From Bordetella parapertussis (lineage in GTDB: Bacteria; Bacteroidota; Bacteroidia; Chitinophagales; Chitinophagaceae): DNA of 64,000 bases. How positions within the stretch are numbered: the first letter of the stretch is position 1; every line of letters begins with the position of its first letter. The position numbers were made by a program, and so were the translations under genes. Under the pieces are notes generated by a model, which was not told the DNA's origin, ran no database searches, and saw nothing but the letters and a program-made list of their open reading frames with translations. This document shows positions 25,307 to 36,429 of the stretch, piece by piece. The DNA is taken from NCBI GenBank assembly GCA_943331005.2, contig CALQJX020000007.1:88899-152898 (forward strand), read 5' to 3'.

Positions 25307-27349
25307 TCATATCTTCAGAACCTTGAACTCAAGCACTCTGTTTTGTGCATGCTCATCTTCGGTACACGCCTGGCAGTCTGGGCATGGTACCTGTGGCATC
25401 GTTTCACCAAATCCCTTGTATTCCAGTCTGTTTTTGGCTATCCCTTTTTTCAACAGATAGGTAACTACCGATGCGGCCCTGTCAATAGATAGTTTCATAT
25501 TATATTCATCTGTGCCGCGGCAATCGGTATGTGCCCGTATCTGTATCACCATGGTAGGGTTCCTGCGCAGTATATTCGTCAGGGTATCCAGTACCACCCG
25601 TTTCTCCACGTTCACATCTACCTTATTCGACTTATAGTAGAATTTGCTGAAGTTGAAATCAAAGAACCCGATCACATATACCTTGTTCACCTCAAACTTA
25701 CCTATCATCGGGCTATCCATTATCCCCGGCCGCGAATGGTCTGTTGTTTCGGTTATGGTCACTGCAAAGGTCGAATCCCAGCTCTTATCTATGCGGGCTA
25801 GGGCTATATTTTGTACTATGGTATCTGTTTCTCCTGTTCCGTTGCTGGTGGCATACAGGCTCAACGATGCTGGTTTGTAACCATCCTTGCGCACACTTAT
25901 GAAGTACTCCGTATTGGGCCATAGCTGCTCTGTAAAGGGTATTCCGGCAACCACATCCTGCTCGCTGCTCTTTTTTACAGAGTTATTGGTCAGGTGGGCC
26001 GTTATCGGTTTGTGGGTTGCCGAGTCGGTTACATGCACCTGCACATACAGCTTCATGCGTCTGTAATAATAGATATTATCGCCTCCCTTACCAGCAGGCC
26101 TGTCCGACGAGAAGTAGCCACTGCCACCATTCGCCGGTAATGCCAGCGATATATCATCGCCGGGCGAGTTCAGGGGTTGTGGCATATTTTCCGGTACACT
26201 CCAGCTATTGTTCTGTTTATTATAGATAGTGCGGTATATGTCCAGTCCTCCCAGCCCCTCATGCCCGTCCGACGAGAAATAAAGGGTACTGTCATCTGCC
26301 CACCACGGAAACACCTCATCGCCCTCGGTATTGATGTTAGAATCTGCCGGCATCGGCTTGCTCCAGTTTTGACTACCAGTTCTGCTGCACATATACAGAT
26401 CCCTGCCACCTCTGCAGCCCTGCATATCAGAGGTAAATGCGATCAGGCTGCCATCTGGCGAAATTGCAGGATGTGCTACAGAGTAGCTGTTGCTGTTATA
26501 CCCGAACGGTGTTATGCTGCGGAACTCTTGCTGCACAGTGTCGTAGTCTCTGGCTATCATTATCTCCAGATAAACCGAACTGTCTGCTCCCGGCACGGCT
26601 TTTTGTGCCATAAATGCACTTCTGTACTTCGAACGGGTAAAATACATTTCCTTGCCATCGGCAGTAAAAGTGCATGGGCCTGTATGGTATTTGATGTTCA
26701 GTTCTTTGGGGCCTCCTATCTTGCTGATGGTGTTGCCATAATTACCATGACCATTATTGGCTATACTGTAGATACCATAATAATGATTACCGCTCCACTT
26801 ATCTGTTCCCTTCCTGATCCCCAAATTGCTGTCTGAAACAAAAACCAGATTCCCTTTCCATAGGGTAGGTGCAAAATCAGATCCTTCAGAATTAAATGGT
26901 GCAAATGCTGTCACCCCCGATGGAAATTCACTCCTCATTCTTTCTGCTGCTATATCACAACTGCTTATCAGGTGTTGCAGTCGTTTATCACTGCCGTGTT
27001 TATCCGAATATTTCTTCAGCTGTATTACAGCATCCTCATAGCGGGCCAGTCGCATCAGCACCAGTCCGTAGTTCAGGTATGCCTGCTGACTGCAGCTGTC
27101 GGCAGCGGTTGCTTTTTCATAGGCTGCAGCAGCTTTTTCGTGGTTACCGGTCAGCCTATAGCAATCTCCCAGTTGCTCCAGCAATATCGGATTTGCATTG
27201 TTTTCGGTCAGCTGCTCAAAAAAAGGTATCGCCTCATTATAGGCATAATGGGTATAGTAGTAATTGGCTTTCAGCTCATTCTTATCTCCCTTGGCCATGC
27301 CGGCAAAGGAGCAGAACAGAAATAATATGAATAGTAATGTGGTGCGCAT
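25307..27349 (-). CDS. PorE-like OmpA family protein (TPR, PD40 propeller, OmpA)
   Basis: A 680-residue envelope protein with the order signal peptide, TPR units (about 20-130, YNEAIPFFEQLTENN, HEKAAAAYEKATAAD), WD40-like PD40 propeller (about 145-420; HPAISPDGSLIAFTSD, STLYFSSDGHEGLGGLDIY, GSGYFSSDRPAGKGGDNIYY), carboxypeptidase-like sandwich (YVQVHVTDSATHKPI) and a C-terminal OmpA domain (IRAHTDCRGTDEYNMKLSIDRA ... GFGE). The OmpA part binds peptidoglycan. This is the layout of T9SS PorE, and here it follows a PorP/SprF gene by 12 bp. It probably anchors a surface complex to the cell wall. Confidence 0.88.
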   Translation of the reverse strand: MRTTLLFILFLFCSFAGMAKGDKNELKANYYYTHYAYNEAIPFFEQLTENNANPILLEQLGDCYRLTGNHEKAAAAYEKATAADSCSQQAYLNYGLVLMRLARYEDAVIQLKKYSDKHGSDKRLQHLISSCDIAAERMRSEFPSGVTAFAPFNSEGSDFAPTLWKGNLVFVSDSNLGIRKGTDKWSGNHYYGIYSIANNGHGNYGNTISKIGGPKELNIKYHTGPCTFTADGKEMYFTRSKYRSAFMAQKAVPGADSSVYLEIMIARDYDTVQQEFRSITPFGYNSNSYSVAHPAISPDGSLIAFTSDMQGCRGGRDLYMCSRTGSQNWSKPMPADSNINTEGDEVFPWWADDSTLYFSSDGHEGLGGLDIYRTIYNKQNNSWSVPENMPQPLNSPGDDISLALPANGGSGYFSSDRPAGKGGDNIYYYRRMKLYVQVHVTDSATHKPITAHLTNNSVKKSSEQDVVAGIPFTEQLWPNTEYFISVRKDGYKPASLSLYATSNGTGETDTIVQNIALARIDKSWDSTFAVTITETTDHSRPGIMDSPMIGKFEVNKVYVIGFFDFNFSKFYYKSNKVDVNVEKRVVLDTLTNILRRNPTMVIQIRAHTDCRGTDEYNMKLSIDRAASVVTYLLKKGIAKNRLEYKGFGETMPQVPCPDCQACTEDEHAQNRVLEFKVLKI

Positions 27350-27361
27350 AAGGATAGGTTA

Positions 27362-28306
27362 CTAAAATGCCTTGCTGAATCGGGGGGTGGTGAATTTTAG
27401 TCTGTCCCTGTTTATATCATAGCCCACCACAAACTCATGTGCCCCGCGTGCATAGGGTGCTATGTCCGACATAAGATAGTCATAGGCATAACCGATATTG
27501 ATGCGTTGGGTAGCCTGTACATGTACTATGGCCGCAATAGACTTGTCTGTACGGTAAGTAACGCCGGCCATAATACGGTCGTAAGCTATCGCAGATACGT
27601 TCAGATCGCAGCTGAAGGGCAACCCGTAATTACTGTTGCCCGCAAGCCTGGCAAGTACCTGTGGCTTCAGTTGTATGATATCATTCAATCGGTATACATA
27701 GCCTGCTGATAGATAGTAACCGCGCACCTGCTTTGCTATTTGGGTGCCGTTTCGGTCGTACTTGTTTTGCAGCATAGAAGGTACAGAAAGTCCTATATAG
27801 TATTTGTCAGAATACCAGTAGGCTCCGGTGCCAAAGTTGGGCAGAAATGCATTCCGTACATCGGTCGTCAGGTTCTGGTCTGTTTGCTGGTACGGACTCA
27901 GATTGCTATAAAGTGCCGTATAGAAACTTCCGCCTGCCTGCAGTCCCATAGACAATACCGACTTACTGAACCTGATGCGGTAGGCATAGTAGGCTCTTAT
28001 GTTGGTATTGGTCTCTATGCCTGCTTTTTCATTTGTTATATTCAATCCGGTTGCCACCTTCCTGAAAGGTTTCATATAGCTCCCTGCCAGACCATCTACA
28101 GATATGTTCATGGTCTTGGGTGCACCCGGTATACCAGCCCATTGGTTGCGGTATTGTGCATTTACAGAGGTTACATCTCTGCTGCCCGCATAACCGGGAT
28201 TATACAATAGTTTGTTGTACATGAACATAGTATAGTGCTGGTCGCTCTGTGCCTGTACACAGAACGGCAATAATGCCAGTAAACCATATAGTATACGTTG
28301 TTTCAT
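27362..28306 (-). CDS. PorP/SprF family type IX secretion membrane protein
   Basis: A 314-residue outer-membrane barrel. The signal peptide is MKQRILYGLLALLPFCVQAQ. The family start SDQHYTMFMYNKLLYNPGYAGSRDVTSVNAQYRNQW follows, with later GLNITNEKAG, LPNFGTGAYWYSDKYYIGLSVP and the C-terminal HEFVVGYDINRDRLKFTTPRF. PorP/SprF proteins act with T9SS to export or hold type B cargo at the cell surface; SprF serves SprB in Flavobacterium. The gene sits 18 bp after the large adhesin with a type B sorting domain, so it is most likely its dedicated partner. Confidence 0.93.
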   Translation of the reverse strand: MKQRILYGLLALLPFCVQAQSDQHYTMFMYNKLLYNPGYAGSRDVTSVNAQYRNQWAGIPGAPKTMNISVDGLAGSYMKPFRKVATGLNITNEKAGIETNTNIRAYYAYRIRFSKSVLSMGLQAGGSFYTALYSNLSPYQQTDQNLTTDVRNAFLPNFGTGAYWYSDKYYIGLSVPSMLQNKYDRNGTQIAKQVRGYYLSAGYVYRLNDIIQLKPQVLARLAGNSNYGLPFSCDLNVSAIAYDRIMAGVTYRTDKSIAAIVHVQATQRINIGYAYDYLMSDIAPYARGAHEFVVGYDINRDRLKFTTPRFSKAF

Positions 28307-28324
28307 TTTTTCTGTTCTGCAGTT

Positions 28325-31300
28325 TTATCGTTTTATCAATAGGCTGCCTGCAAATTCTGTTTCACCACCTGTTTTGCTGGGTTCATTCAGTTTCACCAGA
28401 TAATAATAAGTGCCATCCGGCAATTCATTCTTTATCCCTTGTCCATACCAGTCGTTCTTGTATCCCTGTTTTTCATACACCACATCACCCCATTTATCAA
28501 AGATCTGCACCGTATTGTTCGGATATTCCTCAATGCCCTTTATGATCCAGTTGTCATTCGCACCATCGCCATTGGGGGTTATTACATCATAGATCACTAT
28601 TATATTGCAGGGGCCTTCTGCTACCGGCACGGTCATGGTGTCATTGCAACCTTTTGCATCAGTAACTGTTAGTGAATAGCTGTCGCTCAGCAGATTACTT
28701 ATGTTGGCATCATTGGGTATGTTACCCTTGGTACTTGTCCAAGCAAAGCTATAGGGGGCTGTGCCACCGCTTACTTCCGTTCTTATGCTGCCTTTTTGCA
28801 ATGCACAGGTATCGGCAATACTGGTTGCATTAATATTCATAGAATCAGGTTGAATAACCCTGAAACTATCTGTAATGGCACAATTTGTAGCAGGTTGCGT
28901 TATCACTACAGGATATATGCCCGCAGCAAGATCCGTTATCGTTTCAACTGTACTGCCGTTTTGCCATTTGTATTCTATAGGTTGAGCTCCGTTCACCATC
29001 AGTGCTATACTACCATCGTTGTATCCATAGCATTGCACATGTTTTATAGTGTGGCTCACCGAGAATTGCGGATAAATTACCCCTGTCTGCACAAAAGCGC
29101 TGTTGCGACATCCGTTTGTGTCTGCCGCCATCGTAAAGGTGATCGTTGTAATGCCGGTCGTCAGTGTCGTCAGTACGGCCGTGCTGCTGTCAATAGCTGC
29201 AACCGCACTGTTACTGCTGCTCCAGGTGCCTGCCGTATTGGGCACTATTTGCAGTGTCACTGTAACTCCCATACAGAAAGATCCCGAATTGATTATGATC
29301 CCCACAACAGGTAGTGCATGTACTGTTATTACTTTTTTAGTTGTCGCAGTGCATTGTGTTCCGCTCACCGTATAGGTCACCGTATCTATACCTGCAGCTA
29401 CTGCATTTATCTTGCCTCCTATATCTATTGTTATGTTACCATTGCTGTTACTCCAGGTGCCGCTTGGCACTGATGCTGTCAGCATTGCCGAGTCGCCCAT
29501 ACACAATGCAGCAGGGCCATTTATGGTGCCTGCATCGGGTAGCGGCAACACAGTAAATAAGGCTGTATCTCTGCAGCCTCCTCCCAGCGAATAGATGATC
29601 GGCGTGCTGCCTGCTACCTTGCCGGTCACTGTTCCGTTGGCTGCATTTACACTGGCTATGGTGGTATCTCCACTGCTCCAGCTACCACCGGTACCTGCAT
29701 TGCTCAGCGTCACACTACTGCCTGCACAGGCGGTCAGTATGCCGCTTATCTCGGGTGTGGTGTTGTTCACTGTTACAGTTGTGGTTGACTGGCAGCCATT
29801 TACTTCATAGGTTATAGTTGCAGTACCCACAGCTACTCCGTTTGCAATGCCGCTGCTGTTTATGGTTACAATGGCTGTGTTGCTGCTGCTCCAGGTACCG
29901 CCGGTTAGTGCATTGTGCATGGTGGTAGTAGTGTTGCTGCAAATTTGTGTTGCACCGGTTACGTTATCTGGGCTGGTATTAACGGTAACAGTTGCTGTTA
30001 CAAAACAATTGCCCTTTTTATAGGTTATCGTAGCTGTTCCACCGGTTATACCTGTCACTGTGCCGCCGGTATTTACGGTGGCTATAGTTGCATCACTGCT
30101 GCTCCAGCTGCCACCAGTGGTTGCATTGGTCAGAGGTGTGGTCTTTCCGCTGCACACTATCAACGTACCTGTTATTGCAGCCGGAGTCGGCTCAATGGTT
30201 AGTGTTTTTTCTATTTGGCAGCCCAGCGCATGGTAGGTTATTCGCACTGTTCCTGTTGTCACTCCTGTTACAATGCCTGTACTGCTGCCTATGGTTGCCA
30301 CTCCCGGATTGGAAGATTCCCAGGTACCTCCTGTAGAATTACTGCCCAGATAGATGGTGCTGCCTACACACAAAACCGAGTCGCCTTCTATCGGGTTGAT
30401 GCCGGTAATATAGATGCTGGTATCTCTTATACCTATACATCCCCAGCTGTTACGCACCTCCAGGTGCACCGGATAAGTTCCAGGAGTGTTGATAGCATGC
30501 ATCGGAGATGGCGTCGTGCTGGTCAGGGCATCATAGGTCCATGTTCTGATAGTAATTGGCGACCAGTAAGAGGTAGATGAGTCTATGAGCGTGAAATAGG
30601 TACCCGGACAAATAGTATCTGGCAGGCTCACAAACTTTGCTATGATCGCACTCACTTTTATGGTATCCGTACCTATGTTCGATGCCACACAGCCGGCATT
30701 GTCACTCAGTATCAGCTTGGGTACATACGCACCCGGAGTGGCATATGTATGGGATATCGTATCGCTGCCCGATGTAGTGATGATCACCCCGTCAGAGAAA
30801 TCCCAGGTTATATTCGGCACATTCACCAGAGAAGAGGTGAAATGTACATTCATCGGACTGCAGCCGTTTGTAGGCACATACGTAAACCCGCCAGGGTAGC
30901 CATAAACCTTTATAGTCTGGTTCGCTGTGTCTTTGCAGCCATAGGCGCTGGTCACTATCAGCTGGGCATTATAAATGCCCGGTATAGTATAGTTGTTCGT
31001 TGGCGATGGCACCAATGAGCTATGTCCGTCTCCAAAGGTCCAGTTATAGGTCGCTGATCCTGTACTTGCATTATAGAACTGCGCCAGAAATGGCACACAT
31101 ACCGATACCGAGTCCACTACAGTAAATGCAGCTTGTGGTTTGCCGGTCTGTATATAGCCGCCATAGGTAAGGGTAGAGGTACAATTGTTTATATCGGTCA
31201 CAGTCAGCGATATAGTATAAGCACCTGTATCTGCATAGCTGTGTGTGGTCGATGTGGCTGTCGATGTGCCGCCATCACCAAATGTCCAGCTGGAACTTAC

Positions 31301-34027
31301 AATGTCGGTTGAGGTATTATTAAATGAAACTACAGCGCCAATACAGGGTTGTGTGGTAGATACGGTAAAAGCAGGATTAGCCTTTCTTACTATAATGATA
31401 CTGCTTACCGTATCCTTACAGCCTATATTATTGGTCACCACCTCTGTAACCGTATAGGTGCCTATAGCGGTGTAGGTATGACTGATTGCTGCCGCTGTTG
31501 TAACTGCCGTCTCTCCATCGCCGAAATCCCATCTGTACCCCGAAGCTGTTAGCCCGGCTACCTGTTGACTTGTGTCGGTAAATGTTACGGTATGGGGTAT
31601 GCAGCCTGCTGCTGCCGATGGCCGGTGCCCTGCTTTCGGTTTTCCCAGTACTATATAGTTGGTTCTGGTTATCGTGTCCAGACAGTCATTATCATCCCAC
31701 GATACCATTCGCACAGTATACCGCCCGGGGGCGTTGAAAATATGTTCATAGTTCCTCCCGTCAGCAAACGGTGTCACGCTCAATCCAATGATCCATCTGA
31801 AAGACAACCGGGCAGTCGAGGTGTCTGTTGCTGTAAATCTGATAGTATCACTACTGCATAGCTGGGTTATATTGGCAGTAAAGTTCGGGTGAGGGTCAGA
31901 TACAGTTATAGTATCTTTTCGCCTGTCAATGCATCCGCTTACACTGTCATAAGCTATTAGTTCTATGCCATAGGTGCCTGCAGCAGAATAGGTATGCGCA
32001 GGGTAGGCAAGTAAAGAAGAATCCCCGTCCCCAAACAGCCATTTCCTCGAGTCATTTCCCAGCGATGAGTCAAAGAATAACATTTGTCTGTCTATCGGGC
32101 AGTTGAACCTGCGATACATCACTGCCATAGGCGAATCTATAACCACATAGTCATGTCGCACAAAAGTATCACCACAGCAGCCATAGTAGCATGGTGTCAT
32201 CGTCACGGTAAATGTTCCCGGCAATGTATAGGTCCTCTTTTTCTGTGCTGTATCCGAAAACGTTAGGAAGTCCCCGAAATCCCATATAAAAGAGTCTATG
32301 GGCCCCGTAATGTTCCCTGCGCTAAATGTTATGGTATCTGCCTTGCAGGCATGCAGTGGCGTTGCACTGAAGTTTGCTGATGGCACAATGCCTGCTGTTA
32401 TGATCATCGAATCATAGATCACACAGCCATTGTTGGAATGTAGTTCTGCTATTACTTTATACTTTCCGGTATCATTATAGGTATAGGAGGTCGTAAGCCC
32501 GCCAGCCATAGCTCCGGCTTCTCCCATATGCCATATTACGGTATCCACCCCATACGGATAGGGGTGCAGCATACCGTCTGGCTTGGTAGTAAAGGTTGAT
32601 GCCAAAAAATTTACTGTCAGTGGCGCACAGCCTCTGTCCTTATCCACACTCATCCTGAAGATATGGTCATAAAGGGTGTCAATAATATTCAAAGTGTCCT
32701 TGCAGCCATACTTGGGGTCAGTCTTTATGATGGTAATATAGATTATGCTGTCCACCGCATAATTCCTGTACACAGTATCTCCTGTTACAAAGTTGGTCCG
32801 CTCAAAATTCCATCGCACTATCGTTCCTGCCGGAGCAGTGGATGCATATTTCACACGCACCGGTGCAGCACATGGCTGGTCCGATGTGGCTATATAACTA
32901 CCCGGAGGCCCACCTATAATATGTACATAATGTGTTTCCGTATCTATACAGGGGCTATAGCCTGCCACCAGTTTCACTGCATAGGTGCCTGTTGCGGTAT
33001 AGATATGCGAGGCATTCATACTGCTAGCTGTAGTCCCATCGCCAAACAGCCATTGTCTGTAGGTATGCGTACTGCTGGTATTGGTAAATGTTACAGGTGC
33101 AAAAGCACATATAGAATCCGTAAAAGTATAGGAGGCATGCACACTTCCCACATTGATGCTGCTACTGCCTGTTGCGCTGTCTATACAGCCATTTCCATCT
33201 GTTATTTTCAGCCACACATTGTAGGTGCCTGTATTAGAATAGATATGAGAAGGATTGGCAGTAGATGCATTTCCTCCATCTCCAAATCGCCACTGATAAG
33301 TTAGTGGTGCTGTTCCCAAAGTGGTATTTGTGAACAATATACTTGCCGGTGGGTCGCAAAGTATATTACTGCTTTGGGTAAAACTGACCGAAGGCCGGTT
33401 AAATACATGGACCAATGTCGTTTTCGTAAGCGATTTGGTACATCCCTGCGAATTGGTTACAGATAAGGATACATTATAATAACCCGATACCATATAGGTA
33501 TGTGTAATGCTATTCGTTATAGCTGTATCACCATCCCCAAGCGTCCATTTTATGGTAGCTGCACCCGCCGATCCGTTAGTGCTGGTATTTAAGAATGTTA
33601 CATTCTTGGCGGGGCATATGGCCGTATCACTTGCCGTAAAACTAACGGTGGGCGATGGGTAAACGGTTATGGTCTGTGTACTGCTGCTCACAGTGGCGCC
33701 GCTGGTTACGGTCAGGGTCACTACATGCACTCCGGCTGTCAGAAAACTCGATGAGGCACTATAGCTGCTCACCGGCGAACCTGTACCAAAGTTCCACGAA
33801 TAGGTACATCCGCCACAAGCTGGCTCTGCCGGGGTAAAATTTACTACCAGCGGACTGCAGCCTGCTGTTCTGTCTGCTAAAAAAGTAGATGATATAGCAG
33901 AAGATAATAATGGCAAAAACAGCAAAAAAGCAACAACACATACCTGGCACATATATCTGTACAGATACCCTGCGACATCCGTTTTGATATATGTTTTTTT
34001 GTTGCCCGTATGTCTTGTTTGGAGCAT
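28325..34027 (-). CDS. Giant T9SS type B surface adhesin with PKD, Ig-like and SprB repeats
   Basis: A 1900-residue exported protein. The best signal peptide starts at an internal ATG (33952; MCQVCVVAFLLFLPLLSSA), so the first 25 residues may not be translated. About 14 PKD-type units follow, with W-x-FGDG turns (WRFGDGGNAS, WLFGDGTTAS, WDFGDGETAV, WTFGDGHSSL). Next come six Ig-like repeats (GGTWSSSN-type), two SprB-like repeats (HVQCYGYNDGSIALMVNGAQPIEYKWQNG; GSIRTEVSGGTAPYSFAWTS) and a C-terminal gliding-associated type B sorting domain (VITPNGDGANDNWIIKGIE ... QIFDKWGDVVYE). It is probably an adhesin secreted by T9SS and held by the downstream PorP/SprF protein. Confidence 0.9.
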   Translation of the reverse strand: MLQTRHTGNKKTYIKTDVAGYLYRYMCQVCVVAFLLFLPLLSSAISSTFLADRTAGCSPLVVNFTPAEPACGGCTYSWNFGTGSPVSSYSASSSFLTAGVHVVTLTVTSGATVSSSTQTITVYPSPTVSFTASDTAICPAKNVTFLNTSTNGSAGAATIKWTLGDGDTAITNSITHTYMVSGYYNVSLSVTNSQGCTKSLTKTTLVHVFNRPSVSFTQSSNILCDPPASILFTNTTLGTAPLTYQWRFGDGGNASTANPSHIYSNTGTYNVWLKITDGNGCIDSATGSSSINVGSVHASYTFTDSICAFAPVTFTNTSSTHTYRQWLFGDGTTASSMNASHIYTATGTYAVKLVAGYSPCIDTETHYVHIIGGPPGSYIATSDQPCAAPVRVKYASTAPAGTIVRWNFERTNFVTGDTVYRNYAVDSIIYITIIKTDPKYGCKDTLNIIDTLYDHIFRMSVDKDRGCAPLTVNFLASTFTTKPDGMLHPYPYGVDTVIWHMGEAGAMAGGLTTSYTYNDTGKYKVIAELHSNNGCVIYDSMIITAGIVPSANFSATPLHACKADTITFSAGNITGPIDSFIWDFGDFLTFSDTAQKKRTYTLPGTFTVTMTPCYYGCCGDTFVRHDYVVIDSPMAVMYRRFNCPIDRQMLFFDSSLGNDSRKWLFGDGDSSLLAYPAHTYSAAGTYGIELIAYDSVSGCIDRRKDTITVSDPHPNFTANITQLCSSDTIRFTATDTSTARLSFRWIIGLSVTPFADGRNYEHIFNAPGRYTVRMVSWDDNDCLDTITRTNYIVLGKPKAGHRPSAAAGCIPHTVTFTDTSQQVAGLTASGYRWDFGDGETAVTTAAAISHTYTAIGTYTVTEVVTNNIGCKDTVSSIIIVRKANPAFTVSTTQPCIGAVVSFNNTSTDIVSSSWTFGDGGTSTATSTTHSYADTGAYTISLTVTDINNCTSTLTYGGYIQTGKPQAAFTVVDSVSVCVPFLAQFYNASTGSATYNWTFGDGHSSLVPSPTNNYTIPGIYNAQLIVTSAYGCKDTANQTIKVYGYPGGFTYVPTNGCSPMNVHFTSSLVNVPNITWDFSDGVIITTSGSDTISHTYATPGAYVPKLILSDNAGCVASNIGTDTIKVSAIIAKFVSLPDTICPGTYFTLIDSSTSYWSPITIRTWTYDALTSTTPSPMHAINTPGTYPVHLEVRNSWGCIGIRDTSIYITGINPIEGDSVLCVGSTIYLGSNSTGGTWESSNPGVATIGSSTGIVTGVTTGTVRITYHALGCQIEKTLTIEPTPAAITGTLIVCSGKTTPLTNATTGGSWSSSDATIATVNTGGTVTGITGGTATITYKKGNCFVTATVTVNTSPDNVTGATQICSNTTTTMHNALTGGTWSSSNTAIVTINSSGIANGVAVGTATITYEVNGCQSTTTVTVNNTTPEISGILTACAGSSVTLSNAGTGGSWSSGDTTIASVNAANGTVTGKVAGSTPIIYSLGGGCRDTALFTVLPLPDAGTINGPAALCMGDSAMLTASVPSGTWSNSNGNITIDIGGKINAVAAGIDTVTYTVSGTQCTATTKKVITVHALPVVGIIINSGSFCMGVTVTLQIVPNTAGTWSSSNSAVAAIDSSTAVLTTLTTGITTITFTMAADTNGCRNSAFVQTGVIYPQFSVSHTIKHVQCYGYNDGSIALMVNGAQPIEYKWQNGSTVETITDLAAGIYPVVITQPATNCAITDSFRVIQPDSMNINATSIADTCALQKGSIRTEVSGGTAPYSFAWTSTKGNIPNDANISNLLSDSYSLTVTDAKGCNDTMTVPVAEGPCNIIVIYDVITPNGDGANDNWIIKGIEEYPNNTVQIFDKWGDVVYEKQGYKNDWYGQGIKNELPDGTYYYLVKLNEPSKTGGETEFAGSLLIKR

Positions 34028-34167
34028 GCTGTTATTATTACCTGCAGATTATTGACCTTTCTTTCGAACTAAGTTACAATATACCAATAATCACCCATGC
34101 AAGGAAACTTATTCTGCTTTCAGCTGCAAAAAGACGCTCTGCGAAACTTTACTACTTGCACTAAATA

Positions 34168-34203
34168 TTAACAGGGAGCCAATAATTATTGGCTCCCTGT
34201 TAA
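34168..34203 (-). terminator. 36-bp perfect palindrome after metG
   Basis: Both arms are 18 bp (TTAACAGGGAGCCAATAA and its exact complement) with no unpaired loop bases needed. It lies 50 bp after the metG stop and upstream of the adhesin gene. The following U-tract is poor, so the end of transcription here is inferred from stem strength. Confidence 0.65.
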
Positions 34204-34253
34204 TTCGGTATTGATAAATCTATTGTTCGTATTGTCAAAAAGAAAATGAACCT

Positions 34254-36362
34254 TTATTTCACCTCCCCGCCATTGTCAGCAGTAGTTATGGGTGCCGCAA
34301 AAACAAGGCCGCCATCCTGGTTCTGTGCCATCAGTATCATTCCCTTGCTTTCTATACCCTTCATTTTCCTTGGGGCCAGATTGGCTACTACGGTCACCTG
34401 CTTGCCCACAATGTCTTCAGGTTTAAAATGTTGGGCTATTCCAGACAGTACAGTACGTACCTCATAACCCAGGTCCAGCTCCAGTTTCAGCAGTTTGTCT
34501 GCTTTTTCCACTTTTTCTGCCTTCAGTATGGTAGCTACACGCAGGTCTATCTTCGCAAAGTCGTCAATAGTTATTTCCGGCTTTGGTGGCATATATTTCG
34601 ATGTTTCTTCTGCCGCTGGCGGTGTGGCAGGACTGGTATTTTCCATTACCGGTGTTGTTGCTTTTTTCAGATTATTATGCAGTTTCTCTACCTGTGCAGC
34701 TACTTCTGTGTCCTCTATCTTACGGAACAGTAGTTCAGGAGCCTGCAGTGGATAGCTCACTTTCAGCAGATCTATGCGGCCGGCATTTTCCCATTCCAGC
34801 ATACGGTCCACTACTTTCATCATACCGCACATTTTCTTCACAGTAAATGGCAGGAACGGATTCGCCAGTATCGCCATATTGGCGGTCAGTTGCAGGCACA
34901 GGTGCAGACAATTGTCTATCAGTTTCTGGTTTTCAGGGTTGCCTTCCAGTGTCTTGGCTGTTATCCAGGGCTGTTTGTCCTGCATATATTTATTACCCTT
35001 GCGCGCCAGATCTATTACTTCAAACAAGCCATCCCTGAATTTATAACCTTCCAGACAAGACTCTACCCTGTATTTCGCATTCTTTATTTCTTCTATAAGT
35101 GCCCTGTCGGCATCGTCCATCACATCTTCATGCAGCTTGGGTACTCTGCCACCGCACAGCTTGTGCATCAGCACAAAGGCACGGTTCACAAAGTTTCCGA
35201 ATACCGAAACCAGCTCATTATTGATCCTGTCCTGAAAATCCTTCCACGTAAAGTCATTATCCTTCGATTCAGGCGCGTTCGAGCAAAGCACATAACGCAG
35301 CATATCCTGCTGGTCAGGGAAGTCTTTTACATACTCATCTACCCACACCGCCCAGTTGCGAGATGTAGAAACTTTCTGTCCTTCTATATTCAGGAATTCG
35401 TTGGCAGGCACATTGTCTGGCAGCACATAGCCTCCGTGTGCCTTCAGCATGGCCGGGAATATGATACAATGGAACACAATATTGTCCTTGCCTATAAAGT
35501 GAACGAGCTTGGTATCTTCCTTGCACCAGTAGTCTACCCATTGGTTGGTCAGCTCCTTGGTAGCACTTATATAACCTATAGGTGCGTCAAACCATACATA
35601 CAGTACTTTTCCTTCAGCATCAGGCAGCGGTACAGGCACACCCCAGTTGCTGTCGCGGGTCATAGCGCGTGGCTGCAGACCGCTGTCTATCCAGCTTTTG
35701 CACTGTCCATATACGTTCGATTTCCATTCGTCTTTTTTGCCGTCTACTATCCACTCCTTCAGCCATGCTTCATACTTATCCAGCGGAAAATACCAGTGTT
35801 TGGTCTTTCTTTTCACCAGCGGCGCACTGCTTAGTGCACTCCTCGGGTTTATCAGTTGTTCCGGAGACAGGGTAGAACCGCATTTTTCGCACTGGTCGCC
35901 ATAGGCGTTGTCATTGCTGCAAACAGGGCAGGTGCCTACTATATAACGGTCTGCAAGAAAGGTATTCTTTTCCTCGTCATAGTACTGCTCACTTTCTCTT
36001 TCTTCAAATACACCATCATCATACAGCTTCTTGAAGAATGCCTGAGATGTTTCGTGATGAATCTTATTAGAGGTACGGGAGTATATATCAAAAGATATAC
36101 CCATATCTCCAAAGCTTTCCTTTATTATAGCATTATATCGGTCCACTACGTCCTGCGGAGTTATGCCCTCCTTCATGGCCCTTATGGTAATAGGCACACC
36201 GTGTTCATCGCTGCCGCACACAAACTTCACATCTCTCTTCTGGGCACGCTGATAACGTGCATATATATCTGCCGGCAAATAACATCCCGCCAGATGTCCT
36301 ATATGCACTGGTCCGTTGGCATAGGGGAGTGCTGCCGTTATAAGTATTCTTTTGTAGTCCAT
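34254..36362 (-). CDS. metG: Methionine--tRNA ligase
   Basis: A 702-residue class I aminoacyl-tRNA synthetase. The HIGH motif is [14 protein letters not shown] (H20-H23). A zinc-knuckle insert shows [19 protein letters not shown]. The KMSKS loop is KVSTSR. The anticodon-binding helical domain is followed by a linker and a C-terminal EMAPII-like tRNA-binding OB domain ([23 protein letters not shown] ... [16 protein letters not shown]). It charges tRNA-Met in the cytosol. The start at MDYKRIL (36362) is preferred to an in-frame TTG four codons upstream. Confidence 0.97.
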   Translation of the reverse strand: MDYKRILITAALPYANGPVHIGHLAGCYLPADIYARYQRAQKRDVKFVCGSDEHGVPITIRAMKEGITPQDVVDRYNAIIKESFGDMGISFDIYSRTSNKIHHETSQAFFKKLYDDGVFEERESEQYYDEEKNTFLADRYIVGTCPVCSNDNAYGDQCEKCGSTLSPEQLINPRSALSSAPLVKRKTKHWYFPLDKYEAWLKEWIVDGKKDEWKSNVYGQCKSWIDSGLQPRAMTRDSNWGVPVPLPDAEGKVLYVWFDAPIGYISATKELTNQWVDYWCKEDTKLVHFIGKDNIVFHCIIFPAMLKAHGGYVLPDNVPANEFLNIEGQKVSTSRNWAVWVDEYVKDFPDQQDMLRYVLCSNAPESKDNDFTWKDFQDRINNELVSVFGNFVNRAFVLMHKLCGGRVPKLHEDVMDDADRALIEEIKNAKYRVESCLEGYKFRDGLFEVIDLARKGNKYMQDKQPWITAKTLEGNPENQKLIDNCLHLCLQLTANMAILANPFLPFTVKKMCGMMKVVDRMLEWENAGRIDLLKVSYPLQAPELLFRKIEDTEVAAQVEKLHNNLKKATTPVMENTSPATPPAAEETSKYMPPKPEITIDDFAKIDLRVATILKAEKVEKADKLLKLELDLGYEVRTVLSGIAQHFKPEDIVGKQVTVVANLAPRKMKGIESKGMILMAQNQDGGLVFAAPITTADNGGEVK

Positions 36363-36429
36363 TTCAGGATGCAAGATAAATAACTGTAGGCAGTTTTCTG
36401 TATTACACCATAACTATAGCTTATCACCA

